Shown piece by piece: positions 10,740-23,230 of a DNA stretch of 64,000 nt; the first letter of the stretch is position 1; each line of letters opens with the position of its first letter. A model generated the notes under the pieces. The model had not been told where the DNA came from. It saw nothing but the letters and a program-made list of their open reading frames with translations, and searched no databases. Position numbers and translations under genes: made by a program. Source of the stretch: Dipteris shenzhenensis (lineage: Eukaryota; Polypodiophyta; Polypodiopsida; Gleicheniales); assembly GCA_047967505.1 (NCBI GenBank), contig CM106541.1; one strand, 5' to 3'.

Positions 10740-13700
10740 TACATCAAACTACCAACCAACTGCCTGTACAAAGTGCCATCAAACTTTTCAGCAGTATCAT
10801 GCTTACTCAGCTTGAGTCCCTTTTCCAATGGAGTAGCCACTGGCTTACAGTTCTTCATTTTAAATTTCTGCAACAACCCCTTCGAATACTTTGTCTGTGA
10901 CATAGAAATCCCATCATGGGTCTGCCAAAACTCAATGCCAAGACAATAGTTCAATAGGCCCAAATCTGTCATGTCAAAGTTGTGACATAAAGCGGGCTGC
11001 ACTGCTGTAATTTGCTGCAAATCACTGCCAATGAGTATGATGTCATCCACATATAGTACCAACATGACCAATTCTCATTTTTGCTGCAAAACATACAGAT
11101 TTGGCTCTGTATGAGTGTTTACGAAGGCCTGGGACAGCAAAAACTTATGTATCTTCTGATACCATGCACGAGGTGCTTGCTTCAACCCATATAGAGCCTT
11201 CCTGAGCTTGCATACCTTGTGCTCTTGCCCCTTCACCTCAAAACCTTGGGGCTGATGTACATAGACCTCCTCTTTAAGATCTCCATTGAGAAAAGCGGTC
11301 TTGACATCCATCTAGTACACTAACACTAACCAACCATAAAACGCAGCAAGAGAGATGACAGAACAAATGGTGGTCATCTTGGCCACTGGAGCAAAAGTCT
11401 CCTCATAATCTATCCCCTCCTCTTGTGCATACCCCTTGGCAACCAAACGGGCTTTGTATTTCTCAACTGTGCCATCTGAATGATACTTAACCTTATAAAT
11501 CCATTTCGTGCCAACCACATTTTTCCCAATGGGCGCATCAACCAAGTCCCATGTGGCATTCTTCTCAATGGATTTAATCTCAGCTTCCATAGCTTTCTGC
11601 CATGCCAGATTATGCTGAGCATCCTTGAAGCTCTGAGGCTCATTTTCAGCTTCCATCACTGAGGTCATTAAAGCAAAATTGACCTTTTTCTTATTTTTCT
11701 GAGTGCTGGCTCTGGTTTTCCTCAAAGTAGGCTGATCCTTAGCATCTTGAATGGTCAACCTTGCCCAACGTGGAATAGATTTCTCTGCTGTACCACTCGG
11801 AGCTGCATCAACATCTTTAGTGGCCTCACGACGTTGATAATGCCTCCAAACATGAGGCTGTCTATTCTCATTAATTGGCTACAAATCTGAAACATTTGAA
11901 GGAGAGCCATCCTCAACATGTGGCAAGCCATCTGAACTATGAGAAGTAGAAGGGGAAGCATCAGGAGACTCCATCTCATCATCCTCAAACTGGATGATGT
12001 CCAAAGAGGTGTCATCATATGGTGGCAAGTCTGCACTAGCGGGATGCATGCACTCATTCTCAGCAAAGAAAACATCTTTGCTGATTATTACCTTCCTAGT
12101 AGCCGGATTATAAAGCCTAAATCCCCTACTTTCAGTGCTATACCCCACGAAAATGCATTTGACACTCTTGTCATCAAGCTTTGTCTGATGTGCATCTGGA
12201 ACCAAAGCATATGCCACTCAGCCAAAAATTCTGAAATGACTACCCTTTGGCTTAAAGTCATGCAAAGCCTCAAATAGAGTCACATTAACCAAAGCTTTGG
12301 TAGGGCATCTGTTCTGAATATAAGTGGCTATCACAACTGCTTCTTCCCAAAAAGCCTTTGAGACTCTCTTGAATTTCAGCATGCATGTCATCATTTCCAT
12401 GAGAGTACAATTCTTCCTCTCACGGAGTGGATTCTGCTGTGGTGTGTAAGGGCATGTCAAGTGATGTTTAATCCCATGCTGCTTCAAAAATCCCTGGAAT
12501 GCATGTGACATGTACTCTCCCCCTCTATCTGAGTTGAGTGTTCCAATTCTAGAATTGGTTTCGTTCTCAACCATAGCTTTGAACTCCTGAAACCAATAGA
12601 ACACCTTAGATTTTTCCTTCATGAGAAAAAGCCATGTGAACCTGGAGATGTCATTTATAAAGGTCACAAAGTACCTTGCTCCTCTATGCGTGGGAATAGT
12701 CATGGGGCCACATACATCACTGTGCACTATCTGCAACACTCTAGTTGCCTTGACCCAATTCTTGCCTTGTTTACTGAATGGCAAGCGATGCAATTTGCCA
12801 AGTGCACACCCCTCACACACTTCATTTGCTGGTTGCTGTAATTTTAGCATTCCCTGAGTCATATTATTGTTGTACAAGTAGGACAATGCCCTGTGATGGA
12901 CATGTCCAAACCTGGCATGCCATAAATCAGCTTGGGAAGTGTTTGCTACAGCCAATACCTTCTGATCATAAGGCTGAGCATCAAGCTTGCATAAGCCTCT
13001 GTCATATGTGCCTGTTGCTACAACCTCATACCCTTTCTTTGGATCCTTGATCCTGCATTGGTTATCCTAAAATTTGACCAACATATGTTGATCATGGACA
13101 ATGTTAGAAACTAAAATCAGATTTTGCCTCAAATCTGGAACATACCAAACATCTCGGATATACTTAACTTTCCCATTGCTGAATGGGAATGTGCCCAACT
13201 TCGATGATGTCTTGAGAAGCATCATTGGCACATGTAACCTGTCTGCCATGAACAGGTGTGATGCTCTCAAACCACTCCTGGCAAGGAGTCATGTGCTTAG
13301 TAGCATCACTGTCGATATACCATGTATCACTTGCAACAAGGGAAGCATCCGTTGATTGATTTTCAGCATTCAAATCCCCCCTAGCATCCATCTTCTCATT
13401 AAATGCAGCAAACACAAAATCTCTATCACCTTGGGCAAAATGAGCTTCACCATGTGCACCTGAAGCACGAGTTTCAGCGGGAGCAACAAAATTACTGCTA
13501 GAGCTGTCCCTTTGTCTCTTCTTTTCATTGGCAATCCTTTTCTGACACTCTATGATGTAATGCCCTGGCTTCTTGCAATGATTGCATTTGCCCTTTTTCT
13601 GATTTTTGCTTGAACTGCTTGCATTCCCCTCCTTGGGCTGAGTTGTATGGCTGTGTTTTGGCTCAAACTTTTTCTGAAATTTGCCCTTTCCACCCATGGC

Positions 13701-13930
13701 AAGCGCTTGCTCACCCTGACGAGAGGCTTTGGCAAAATTTGAGCATCTCTCCTCTTCCTGCAACAAAAGCCCAACTAACTCATCGAACGAGAGTGGGGCT
13801 GCCCTGAGAACAATGGTCAATGAAGTGACAAATGTGCCATATGAGGACGCTAAGCTATTGAGAGTAATAGAGAAGAGCTTCTTGTCTCCTATTTCCTGAG
13901 CTGATCACGTAGATCAGTGATCCTGGCCAT
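10740..13930 (-). pseudogene. Ty1/copia fragment B: gag to reverse transcriptase
   Basis: A second, more complete copy of the same copia family, read right to left. Visible in order: the end of gag with an intact zinc knuckle (CNHCKKPGHYIIEC, near 13560-13600); protease with DSD instead of DSG (YIDSDATKHMTP); GAG-pre-integrase (LWHARFGHVHHRAL); integrase core (HSDVCGPM, then NSDRGGEY, with the Glu in RERKN); a long linker; and reverse transcriptase with [46 protein letters not shown] and LYVDDIIL. Several in-frame stops and frameshifts disable it, including a TGA at about 12218. Homology ends after GSLMYP near 10740, so RNase H and the 3' LTR are missing. At the other end gag fades out near 13930 with no LTR. 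It shares an inverted repeat of about 1.2 kb with fragment A. Confidence 0.85.
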
Positions 13931-14439
13931 AGTTTTTTCCATACGTTAACATACGCATACGTCATACGAGTACGGAAGTATGATTGGAGTATGGTTCAGC
14001 CCCTGGGGCTGAAACATATGTGACCCTAATTTTACCCAAAAATTTTCAGAAAAATATAGATTGATCATTGATCATTGTACAAATTAAATTGACATAGAGA
14101 TATTAAACTGAAACTTGAAACTTGTATTAATTTTAAAGTCATCACTCATGAGTCGTGAATCGCGATTCATCATTCAAGAAAGACTCCAGTCTCCAAAGAC
14201 CGTAGTCATCTGGATTCTAGATTTTAATACATCATACATAGTGTCCACTGTCAAATGATGGAATCATAGATCATAGATCAATAATCAATACTACACCAAA
14301 ACATCATGATCAAAGGAAGTACGTACTAGTAACTACACCAAAACATGAAAGGCAAAACATCATAAAGAAAAGACTGCCACTGTGCCACAGGCCGGAAATA
14401 AAGCATACATGACAATTCACAACCAATGAGGCTCAAGCC
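13931..14439. other. AT-rich sequence, no gene seen
   Basis: No coding signal. CATACG-like words recur at 13940-13975 and GATCATAGATCA-type words at 14260-14290. This may be the 3' untranslated part of the adjoining hAT element, but no terminal repeat was found. Confidence 0.3.
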
Positions 14440-15030
14440 TCAAGCTGCATCTTCATCCTCATCCTCTTGATCATCCTCATCCTCATCATCATCTGCATCA
14501 ATGCCCGCACCCTCCTCCTTCTCATCACTATCATCCTCATCTGCCTCGCCATGGAACTCCAAAAGACTAGAGCTGCTTGAAGCTACAGCAACATCCATCG
14601 TTCCTGTAAGTGTAACAATAGGGGCTGCAATGTCTTCTCCCTCTGTATCTGCTTGCCTCGCTAGCAGCCTATCATCATCCTTCTCCTTGTTGATCATTTC
14701 TAGGGTCACTTCTATCTTCTCAAATCCCCTTTCCTTGATTTTGGAAATGAGACGCAAATTAGTATGGATGTATACTAATTTCTCGGTATTCTTTGGAAGC
14801 AGCCTATTCCTTCTTTTAGTATGGATAAGAGAGAATGTGCTCCAATTCCTCTCACAAGGAGAAGCACATGTGCCTTGCGAGAGCACTCGAAGAGCTAACC
14901 GCTGTAAATTTGCACATTGGGTGCTTCATTTTGGCAACATGCAAGACTCATTATGAAGCTTTGTGCACCTATTTTGAAGACCCTTTGCCTGACTGATAGG
15001 GAAGGAGCTACCATGGGACTTGTATATGAA
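14440..15030 (-). pseudogene. hAT transposase, C-terminal remnant
   Basis: The minus-strand frame carries the hAT C-terminal dimerisation signature: NEAPNVQIYSG, then after a one-base frame change SQGTCASPCERNWSTFS, followed by IHTKRRNRLLPKNTEKLVYIHTNLRL. In this family the CERNWS block and the Lys/Arg-rich helix lie at the end of the transposase. A low-complexity acidic tail (runs of Asp and Glu) follows to the stop near 14440. The catalytic N-terminal part is missing. Copia C begins immediately to the right, so that insertion probably removed or displaced the rest. No terminal inverted repeats are visible. Confidence 0.75.
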
Positions 15031-18000
15031 CTCATCCCTATCATTCTCTTTCTTCCCCTCACCCTGTCTCTGCAACAGCCAAACATGCTTTCACTGATAT
15101 GACTCGTTTTAACGGGTCTAATTATACCACATGGTCAAATCTTATGCGCCATGTGCTTGATTCTCAAGACCTATGGGAACTCGTTCAAGGTACCGAATCG
15201 CCACCTGATCCTCATGTTTATCCTCCTCAGGTAGTTCGTTTGTGGCGACATCGTAATGCCACTGCCATTGTTGAAATTATGCAAGGTCTTTTACCTGAAT
15301 TTCACTCTCAATTACAGGATTTTGATCTTGCCTCTGAGCGATGGGCACATCTCACTGACCGCTATGCAGCTCGAGATCGTACTCGTCGCATCAATCTTGA
15401 CCATGATCTCCAACAATTCCAGATTCTTGCTGACGATGATCTCAAGGTTAAACTAGCAGATTACCCGCGGTTAGTTGCTGAATTTGCCACAACTGGTCCT
15501 CCCAAATCCGAGGATGACCAAGTTACTTTCTTTTTAAATAAACTTCCGCCCAAGTATTTCAGTTTTATGCAACAAATCATTTCTCAACCTTCTCTTCCTA
15601 CTTTTTATGAGTTTGAATGTCAACTTTTGCGTTATGCTCGTCTTTACTCTCAGGTCCACCAAAAACATAGCATTCCTGCTTCAAAGGGGGCTCTTCTCTC
15701 CGGGATTCCAAAAGATCAACCTAGCTCCGGAAAGCCCTCTCCTACTCCTAACCCCTCTAGTAGTAAACCCGCCTGGCAATCCCTTCCCAAAAAGAATAGG
15801 TTTTGTCAGCATTGCCAGAGAGTTGGGCATATTGACGATGAATGTCGCTCCAAAGCCAAAGGCCTTCTTCCTCAACCTCCTACCATGACTCCTCAACCAC
15901 CCCGTTGGACTCCTCAGCTCCCTACCACGACTCCTCAACCACCCCGTTGGACTTCACAGCCCCCTACCACGACTCCTCAGCCACCTCGTTGGCGTCCTAG
16001 GGGTGGTCCTCCTCCTCCTCCTTCAAACACTAGTCTCTGGAGACCCCAGGGCCATGTCACTAATCACTTCACTCCATCTCCTCCCTTTATAACTCCTGAA
16101 GGTCTGTCTGACTGGTCCACCGGAGATTCTCTAGACTTCACTTCTCAAGCCTTGATCCATATCACCGAGCTTGACTCCTCCTCTCCCTTATCTGGGTCAG
16201 CTTTTCATACTCTTCCATGTGGCTCTAAATCTTCTTGGATTGTGGATAGTGGAGCCACTCATCATATGACCCCTCATCCTGATCTCTTCATTTCTCGCCA
16301 ACCGGCAACAGGGGGAGTTCGTTGTGGCAATAACTCTGTTGCTACTATTCATGGTGTTGGTTCAATAACTTTTGATACTGACAAAGGTCCCAATCTTGCT
16401 CAATTGGATCAAGTGTTTTATGTCCCCCAATTAGGGGTCAATCTTCTTTCTGTTCATCAACTTTGCCTACTTGGTCGCACAGTGCTATTTACAAAGATGC
16501 ATGTTGACATCATAGATGAGTCCTCGGGACTCCTTCTAGCTCGAGGTGATGCTCAACCTAATGGTCTGTACTTTATAAATCAATTTCTTGCGACTCCCTC
16601 CCATTGCGGTTCTGAGTTTCATCGGCTTTACGGTAATGCTACCCTAAAAGATCCAACTGACACAACGATTATGGCATCATCGTCTGGGACATTTGTCTTA
16701 TGACTCTTTATATGAAATGTCTCGGGATCATCTAGTTGATGGCCTACCTAAATTATCGCGAGCTAAAGATATTTGTCATCCCTGTCAATTAGGTAAACAA
16801 AGCCGAACTCCTTTTCCTTCTCATTCCACTTCTCGAGCCAGTGAGATTTTGCGTCTAATTCACCTCGATATTAGTGGCAAACTCCTGTTTCTTCCCTCAA
16901 TGGTTCACATTATTTCTTCTTAATTGTGGATGATTACTCTCGCTATCAATGGGTGTTTTTCATGAAAGAGAAATCCGACACTTTTTCTTTCTTTGCTACT
17001 TGGGCTCGCTTGGTTATGAACCAAACAGGAAAGTCTATTGGGATTGCTCGTAGTGATAATGGTGGTGAATTCATTTCCCATGAATTCACTCAATTCCTTC
17101 AAGAGCATGGTATCCAACGCCATCTTACATCTCCAAATTCGCCTTCCCAAAATGCTCGTGTCGAACGGCGACAACGTACTGTCATGAACATGGCCCGTTC
17201 CATGCTTTTTGCAGCCGAGTTGCCTGAACGTCTCTGGCCCGAAGCCGTCAATACTTCTGTCTATATCCTTAATCGTTGTCCTACTCAACCCATCCTGAAC
17301 ATGACGCCTTTTGAGGCCTTCTATGGCTATCGTCCTTCTATTTCTCATCTTCGTATCTTTGGCTGCCGCGCGTACACTCATACTCCCAATGATACTCGCG
17401 GTAAACTCGAACCTCGTGCTGAACTTTTTCTTCTAGTTGGCTACTCGGCAGAAGCCAAAGCTTATCGATTATTTGATCCTCGTACAAACAAAGTTCTGGT
17501 TCGCCGAGATGTGGTCTTCGATGAAAGAGCAGTGCTAAAAAATTCCTCTATTCTCTCTCCTGATGACGTCTCTACTCCAGTTCCCTCCGACAATTCTCCA
17601 CCCGAAATTCCTTCCTCTCCTCCCGAAACATCTCTCTCCCCACCCATTGCTTCTCCTCACGACCCGCTGCCACGCTGGTATCGCCAAACTATGAAGGATT
17701 CCGGGATTATTCATGTCGAACTTCCTCCTTCTAGTCCTCGCCGCTCTACTCGAATAACTTCTTCTACTGCCACTGCCTCTTTTTTTACCACGGCCTATAT
17801 CATACATTCTGAACTTGCCACTTGGCAGGAAGCAGTTAAAAATCCTGCGTGGCATCATGCTATGGAACAGGAGCTTGAAAGTATTGATCGCAATCAGACC
17901 TAGATCTTGGTCAATCGACCCACTCACAAAAAGGTCATCGAAACCAAGTGGATCTTCCGAACAAAACTCAAAGCAGATGGCACCCTGGAAAAATACAAAG

Positions 18001-19339
18001 CCCGCTTAGTAGTGCAAGGATTCTGCCAAAAACATGGTATCAATTATGAGGAAACCTTTGCCCCTACTGCTCAATTAACTTCCTTTCGTCTTCTTCTCGC
18101 CCTAGCTGCTCATCACCACTGGACTATCTATCAAATGGATGTCAAGAGTGCCTTTCTCAATGGCTACCTTGATGAAGAAGTCTATGTGACTCCCCCACCA
18201 GGTTTTTCTCCTCCTGGCCATGAAAATAAGGTCTTCCGTCTCCGCAAAGCTCTTTATGGGCTTAAACAAGCACCTCGATCATGGTTCCACCGGATAGACA
18301 CCTTCCTCAAAACTAATGGTTTTCATTCTACTCCCTTTGATCCAAATTTATATATCCATCATTCGTCAAAGGGGGTCTGCTTTATTTTACTCTATGTCGA
18401 TGATCTTTTGCTTTTAGGCTCCACTCCCACTACACTTCAATACATTAAAACTCAACTCAGCATCACTTTTGAAATGACCGATCTCGGTCGGCTCTCCTAT
18501 TTCTTAGGCATGGAAGTTATACAACATTCTGGTGGTATTTTTGTTTCTCAACAGAAATATGCTCTTCAACCGATCAAATCATTCCTCATGAGCCTAAGCT
18601 GGCTGCCACTCCCTTAGATCCCACCGTAAAGCTCTCAAAAGACTTGGAGTCTCCTCCCTTTGATGAACATCTCTATCGCCAGGTTGTTGGCAAACTCCTC
18701 TGGCTCCTTCACACTCGTCCTGATCTTGCTTACTCCGTCTCTATTCTCAGTCAGTATTTTAATGAACCCAAGCTCACTCATTGGCATGCATGTATTCGTA
18801 TCTTGTGGTTCATTCGTGGTACTTACTCTTATGGTTTACATTTCAGAACAGGACTAACCCTACAGGGATACACTGATTCCGACTGGGCTGGTGACCCGGA
18901 CAATCGTCGTTCTCATGGCGGCTATATTTTCTCGTTTGGCTCGGCACTTGTTTCTTGGTCTAGCCGTAAACAAGAGACTGTTGCTGGTTCTTCTACTGAG
19001 GCTGAATACCGGGCCTTGTATGATTGTACCACAGAGGCCATATATCTCCGACAGTTTTTAGCAGAGCTACACTTTCCTTGTACTGAACCCACGATCCTCT
19101 ACGTCGACAACAAAAGTGCCATTGCTCTTGCAGGCAATCCCATTTTTTCCAACCGCACCAAACATGTCGGTGTTCACTTTCATTTTACTCGCGAGCAAGT
19201 GGAATTAGATACTAATCGGTTGATCTATGTTCCAGCTGCCGATAATCATGCTGATATTCTTACCAAGCCGGTTAATCGCCCTACTCTTGAGCATCTCTGC
19301 CCACGGTTGGGGATTGGTTTACCTCCTCCTCCTTTTTAG
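15030..19339 (+). pseudogene. Ty1/copia element C gag-pol, frameshifted
   Basis: This is a nearly full-length copia polyprotein gene. The open frame follows a TGA at 15027-15029; the first ATG is at 15099 (MTRFNGSNYTTWSNLM). Order: gag; zinc knuckle CQHCQRVGHIDDEC (about residue 235); a Pro/Thr/Trp-rich repeat of TTTPQPPRWTPQ type; protease WIVDSGATHHMTP; GAG-pre-integrase (LWHHRLGHLSYDS); integrase with HLDISG, RSDNGGEF and RVERRQRT; RT with LYVDDLLLLGS; RNase H with GYTDSDWAGD and STEAEYRAL. Four lesions disable it: a frame change near 16670, a compensating one near 16880, a TAG at about 17901-17903 where Trp is expected, and a frameshift near 18570-18640. The 5' LTR is absent, with hAT sequence in its place. 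It is antisense to the NERD transcript. Confidence 0.9.
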
Positions 19340-19593
19340 CAGTTTTTTTTCTCTTTGTGTACTTAAGGAAGTGAACAAATCCCCTGCGAGGGCACTCCTT
19401 CAAGTCTTTCTTTTTTGTACCATCATCTGGGCATTTAGTGAAGATGAAAACCTACTTTGTAGGCATCTCCATCTAAATGAAAACCCTTTATTTTTATTTT
19501 TATTTTTTTATTTTTTATTTTTTAAAAAGGCTGATGAAGATGATAGATCACTCATGGAACACCTCTTTGCTTCTCCTGTCTACATTGGACATT

Positions 19594-19602
19594 GAGAGGG
19601 GG
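19594..19602 (+). other. Polypurine tract of copia C
   Basis: GAGAGGGGG sits immediately before TGTTAAGCC, the start of the 3' LTR. Confidence 0.7.
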
Positions 19603-20480
19603 TGTTAAGCCAGGCAATCTCCAATTCTCCAAGACAAGATAAACAGGTACAAACACCACTGGTGCCTCTCCAAATCCTGTCAAAGAAACCCTGAATCGGA
19701 GGCAAAATCCACAACCAAAGAACTGTCAAAAGCCCCGGTTCAGAGGTTAAACAAAATAAAAAATTATTAAAAAAAGTTTTTTCTGGCCTGACCAGATCTG
19801 GCCGACCAGATTGACCTGGTCGGTCAAATCTGACCAGGTCGGTCAACCTGTTGGTTGACCGACTTAAAGCCCCTTCCTATTTAAAGGGGGGGGGGCTAGG
19901 TATTCAATTATCTTCTCTCTTCCAGCTCCAGAGGTTCCTGCACACCCTGAGCCACTTCTGCCTCCTGGCTGCCTCCTCTGCTGCCTCAACTTCTGCCTCC
20001 TGGCTGCCTCCTCTGCTGCCCTCCTTTCTGCTCCAGATTTGCCCTCTTTTCTGCCCCAGATCTGCCCCTCCTTTCTGCTCCAGATCTGTCCTCCTTTCTG
20101 CTCCAGATCTGCCCTCTTTTCCGCTCCAGATAAGCCTTCCTTTCTGCTCCAAGATCTGCCCTCAACTTCTGCTCCAGATCTACCTCCAACTTCCGCTCCA
20201 GATTATGTTCTTTCTATTCCAAATCTGCAGCAACCCCTGCATCAGTTTGCTGTCTCAGATTTGGTTCAGTTCCAACTTGTGGAGCTAGTGCAGAAGTCCA
20301 CTACAGTTGTCAGGACTGACGTTTGTTTCCTCCAGAGCTTCTCTCATATCTTCACTTGTACTGAGTTCCGTTTGTGATATATATATCTTCTTCAGCCATT
20401 AATTGTCTTCAGTATTGTTTTATTTGTCCCCAAGTATTTTCTTTATATCCTATCCCTCTACTGCACCCAGTGGGAACTGG
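19603..20480 (+). repeat. 3' LTR of copia C (right end approximate)
   Basis: It begins TGTTAAGCCAGG directly after the polypurine tract. The putative U3 carries a dense set of GGTCGGTCAA / TTGACC-type words at 19770-19860, followed by a TATA-like TATTTAAAGG near 19877. Downstream (20030-20200) is a pyrimidine-rich tandem array of roughly 27-bp units around TTTCTGCTCCAGATCTGCC. The right end is a guess, as no second LTR is available for comparison. Confidence 0.6.
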
Positions 20481-20799
20481 TGGAGTGATAGGAAAACTCT
20501 GCCATGCATATCTTCGTATCCTGTAGGTCCAACCATGCACACCCATATTTGTTTGCCAACCACTGCGACCCCGGATCCTACTCTCTGAAACACTCAATGG
20601 AAGCAGGTCCCACCTCAAGGCCCTCTTCCGTGCATGTAAGAGCCATCACCGCCGCAATGCCTGTGATTGCAGCTCCTTGCTGCTCTCCTAAATCGCCCAT
20701 CCTCCCTCTGGGCTGTCGTCCGGCTCCCTCCAAATGTCTTCACCACCTCCTGCACTTCTTGCTCCTATAATAATGAGTTAGGGATGTGAATCCCCTTCT
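20481..20799. other. Unassigned sequence between copia C and LINE
   Basis: No recognisable coding sequence. It may include the 3' side of the LINE. Confidence 0.25.
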
Positions 20800-21560
20800 G
20801 GGGAAAGCCCATGCCGGGGCTGCAGTATCATCGAGGAGTGGTCTGAGATCGTGGTACCTACCAAAATACCTATGGCTCCGCCCCTATCTAGAGCCCACTA
20901 TCCCACATAGAAGCAACCTAGTCTCTCTAGGAGTCCATCGATGCCTACGCTGCCCAAAGGAAAAGCTGAGGCTATCTGGAAGCCTAGAGAACTCCGCCTT
21001 TCTCCAAGGATCTTGCAAACTGTGAAGATGAACTGCTCCCAAGTGCTCCTCTCAGCCCACCGGCATCTCTGCGAAGGACGCACCCCCATATTTGTCCTCC
21101 CCATGCTCTGGATTGTTGAAATCTTCTCCAACAATCCAAGAGTCATCTGGGAGCCTCTCCGTCAACTATCCCCAGAAGGCGGGACACTATTGTCTGCACG
21201 CCAGGAAATGCCTATCCTGGAGTCCCCAACCGTAATCCCTATCCAAACTACCTTGCCTGTGATCAGCTCTCCCTTGGTGAATACATCCGTAGAAACTCCT
21301 AAGAAACTGAGATGGAGACTCCCCCACTCTTGCCTACTACTAGAAACCACACCTCTAGGCCTCTCCATGGCAAAACATGGTGACGCCGGCTAATATCTGC
21401 TGCTGAAAACAAATGCTCCTAAATCGCAAGGAAATCCACCGACCTCCCAACCACTGCCCTCTGAAGCTCGACGAAGGATCAAGTACTATGGCTATTGGCA
21501 TGCACGCTCATGGAGACCATGCACGTTCCAACTCACGAGTGTCCAACTCATGAAGAAGAA
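20800..21560 (-). pseudogene. LINE ORF2 endonuclease remnant
   Basis: The minus strand begins with LVSWNVHGLHERACQ, matching the SWNVRGL start of plant L1-like endonucleases. It goes on with an EN-like stretch (LITGKVVWIGITVGDSRIGI), then DDSWIVGEDFNN, close to the usual WxxxGDFN motif, and further on FSFGQRRHRWTPRETRL, in the position where L1 elements have a WSN...R-L-D-R block. Many stops and frameshifts make it non-functional. The reverse transcriptase is not visible, so the copy is truncated or too decayed on its 3' side. Confidence 0.6.
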
Positions 21561-22789
21561 TCTTGAGGAAACAAAGCTCTCTTGTGAGAAGGAGCCTGCG
21601 CTGCTATATCTGACCGCTAAGATTTCGAGAGGGGTTTGGACAGAGAGTTCTCTGCATCCGTGCGTCTTCATACCAATGGCATAACAAGTTCCACACCAAT
21701 CATGAGGGCCCACTACATCACGAAAGACACCTCACTTCTCAACTTGACTGCACATTGACCAATGCATGACTTGTGAGTAGTGTATCTCCGATCCCAAACG
21801 ATTGACGCCCATGGCATAACCTATGTCGAGTCTCTCAGAGGAGAAGCCCAGCTGAAAAGTAGCCGAGTTGACATGATTGACCACATATCTACGCCCTATG
21901 GAGCCATCCACTCCTCCATCATGCTGTATATATGGTCCTTCATCATTCGATCACACAGAGAAGGAAAAAGGGCACGTACGAGGACCGACAACAGCGATCA
22001 AGCCCCCTTTGCGGGGCTGCAGGATCATAACCATCAACTCCAAGGCGAGGGGGTATGCATCGAGTATCTCCAAGTAGTTACAAGGCCCAATTCTCTAGAA
22101 TTCCCTAGGCAGAGGTTGCCCATGGCGAGGCTGCAGACCTGAAATCTCAAAAGAGGAGTCTCCCAAAGAAGTTTTCTGCGAAGAAGCCGTATCCTAAAGA
22201 CGGGAAGAAGATTGGGGCTCGGACGAGGACATCGCGGTCGCTTCCTGAGGGGAAGATCAGGGCTCTATTGTGCTCTTGCCCAGAGGCTTAGGGTCAGGGG
22301 CGGGGGGCGAGAGAAGGAAGAAGCAATTGCCCCCTCCTCTGAGGGAGGAGAATCAGGGAGGGAAAGAGGGCTAAAAACAGGAGGGCGGGTGGTGAGGGTG
22401 ACAATGGCTGGGGGGCGGAAGGGGGAGAAGGAGAAGGGCGGGGAGGGGGGAAAGCAAGAGCGAGAACTGTTGAGGTTGCCCGAGGGGTGGGCGGAGAAGA
22501 CGCTGAATTAGAGGGCACTGATGCTGCCAAAAACCTCTGATCCTGGTGCTAGGTCTGCTTCCGAGCTGCCCTACTGACGACGGGGGGGATGCCTAAACAA
22601 AATCGAAAATCACAATCTCCTGTGATCAGGGGCGGTCTGTTGAAGTCTCCTCTATCTACTTCCCTCGAGGCTGAGGGGGAGCCTGCATCCTCTGAGACTA
22701 AGTGGCCTCTCACTCTATCCTCCTCTGCTCACGTTGTCTAGCACGCTGCCTTTTTTGCTTGAAGGCGTTCTGTTGGGATTCTTACGCTA
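21561..22789. other. GC-rich stretch within the LINE remnant, no clear gene
   Basis: This lies between the ORF1 and ORF2 remnants of the LINE. By position it should be the Pro/Gly-rich end of ORF1 and the inter-ORF spacer. It includes a purine-rich G-rich block at 22290-22460. Open frames here look like composition effects. Confidence 0.35.
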
Positions 22790-23230
22790 TACTCTAGTCC
22801 AAGCCCCTCCAGAAGGATCAACCCAAGGTGTCTGGGACTCCATCCGTTGACTTGTCCCATGCTGCACACCCTCTGGTCGAGGAGTCTGTTGCTCAACGGG
22901 CAGCTGAGGGGGATCCCTGCTCTGGCCCCTCTTGCAATCCCTGGTCAAGTGTCCATCTACCAACACTGTAAGCACTGTCCTAAATCTCAAACACACTGTT
23001 GGAACTCTCCACCATCCAATATCTCTAAAAGGATCTCCTCCGTAAGAGTCTTCGGCTCTCCATAATCAATCTGAGCTTGGGGACTCCATCTGCAACCACT
23101 GACGCAACCATCTGTAGTGGTGCTCTAGCATTGTGCTAAAGGCTCCACCAATATAGTGGAGAATGGACTTGTACTGCTTGGGGAACCCCGAGAGCCTGAG
23201 CGTCACTGGAAAGCAAGGTATATGATGGGT
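22790..23230 (-). pseudogene. LINE ORF1 remnant (DUF4283-like plus zinc knuckle)
   Basis: Read on the minus strand across frames, this has the L1-type plant ORF1 layout: VTLRLSGFPKQYKSILHYIGGAF (DUF4283-like end), then PQAQIDYGEPKTLTEEI, then a zinc knuckle still recognisable as CLQC and, after a stop and frame change, DGHLTRDCKRG (CX2CX4HX4C pattern). ORF1 proteins bind LINE RNA. The order and strand agree with the endonuclease remnant at 20800-21560, so both probably belong to one decayed LINE. Confidence 0.6.

Noticed and set aside
22212-22530. Open frames in the G-rich block on both strands
   Set aside because: Low-complexity purine-rich DNA inside the LINE remnant. No protein features.
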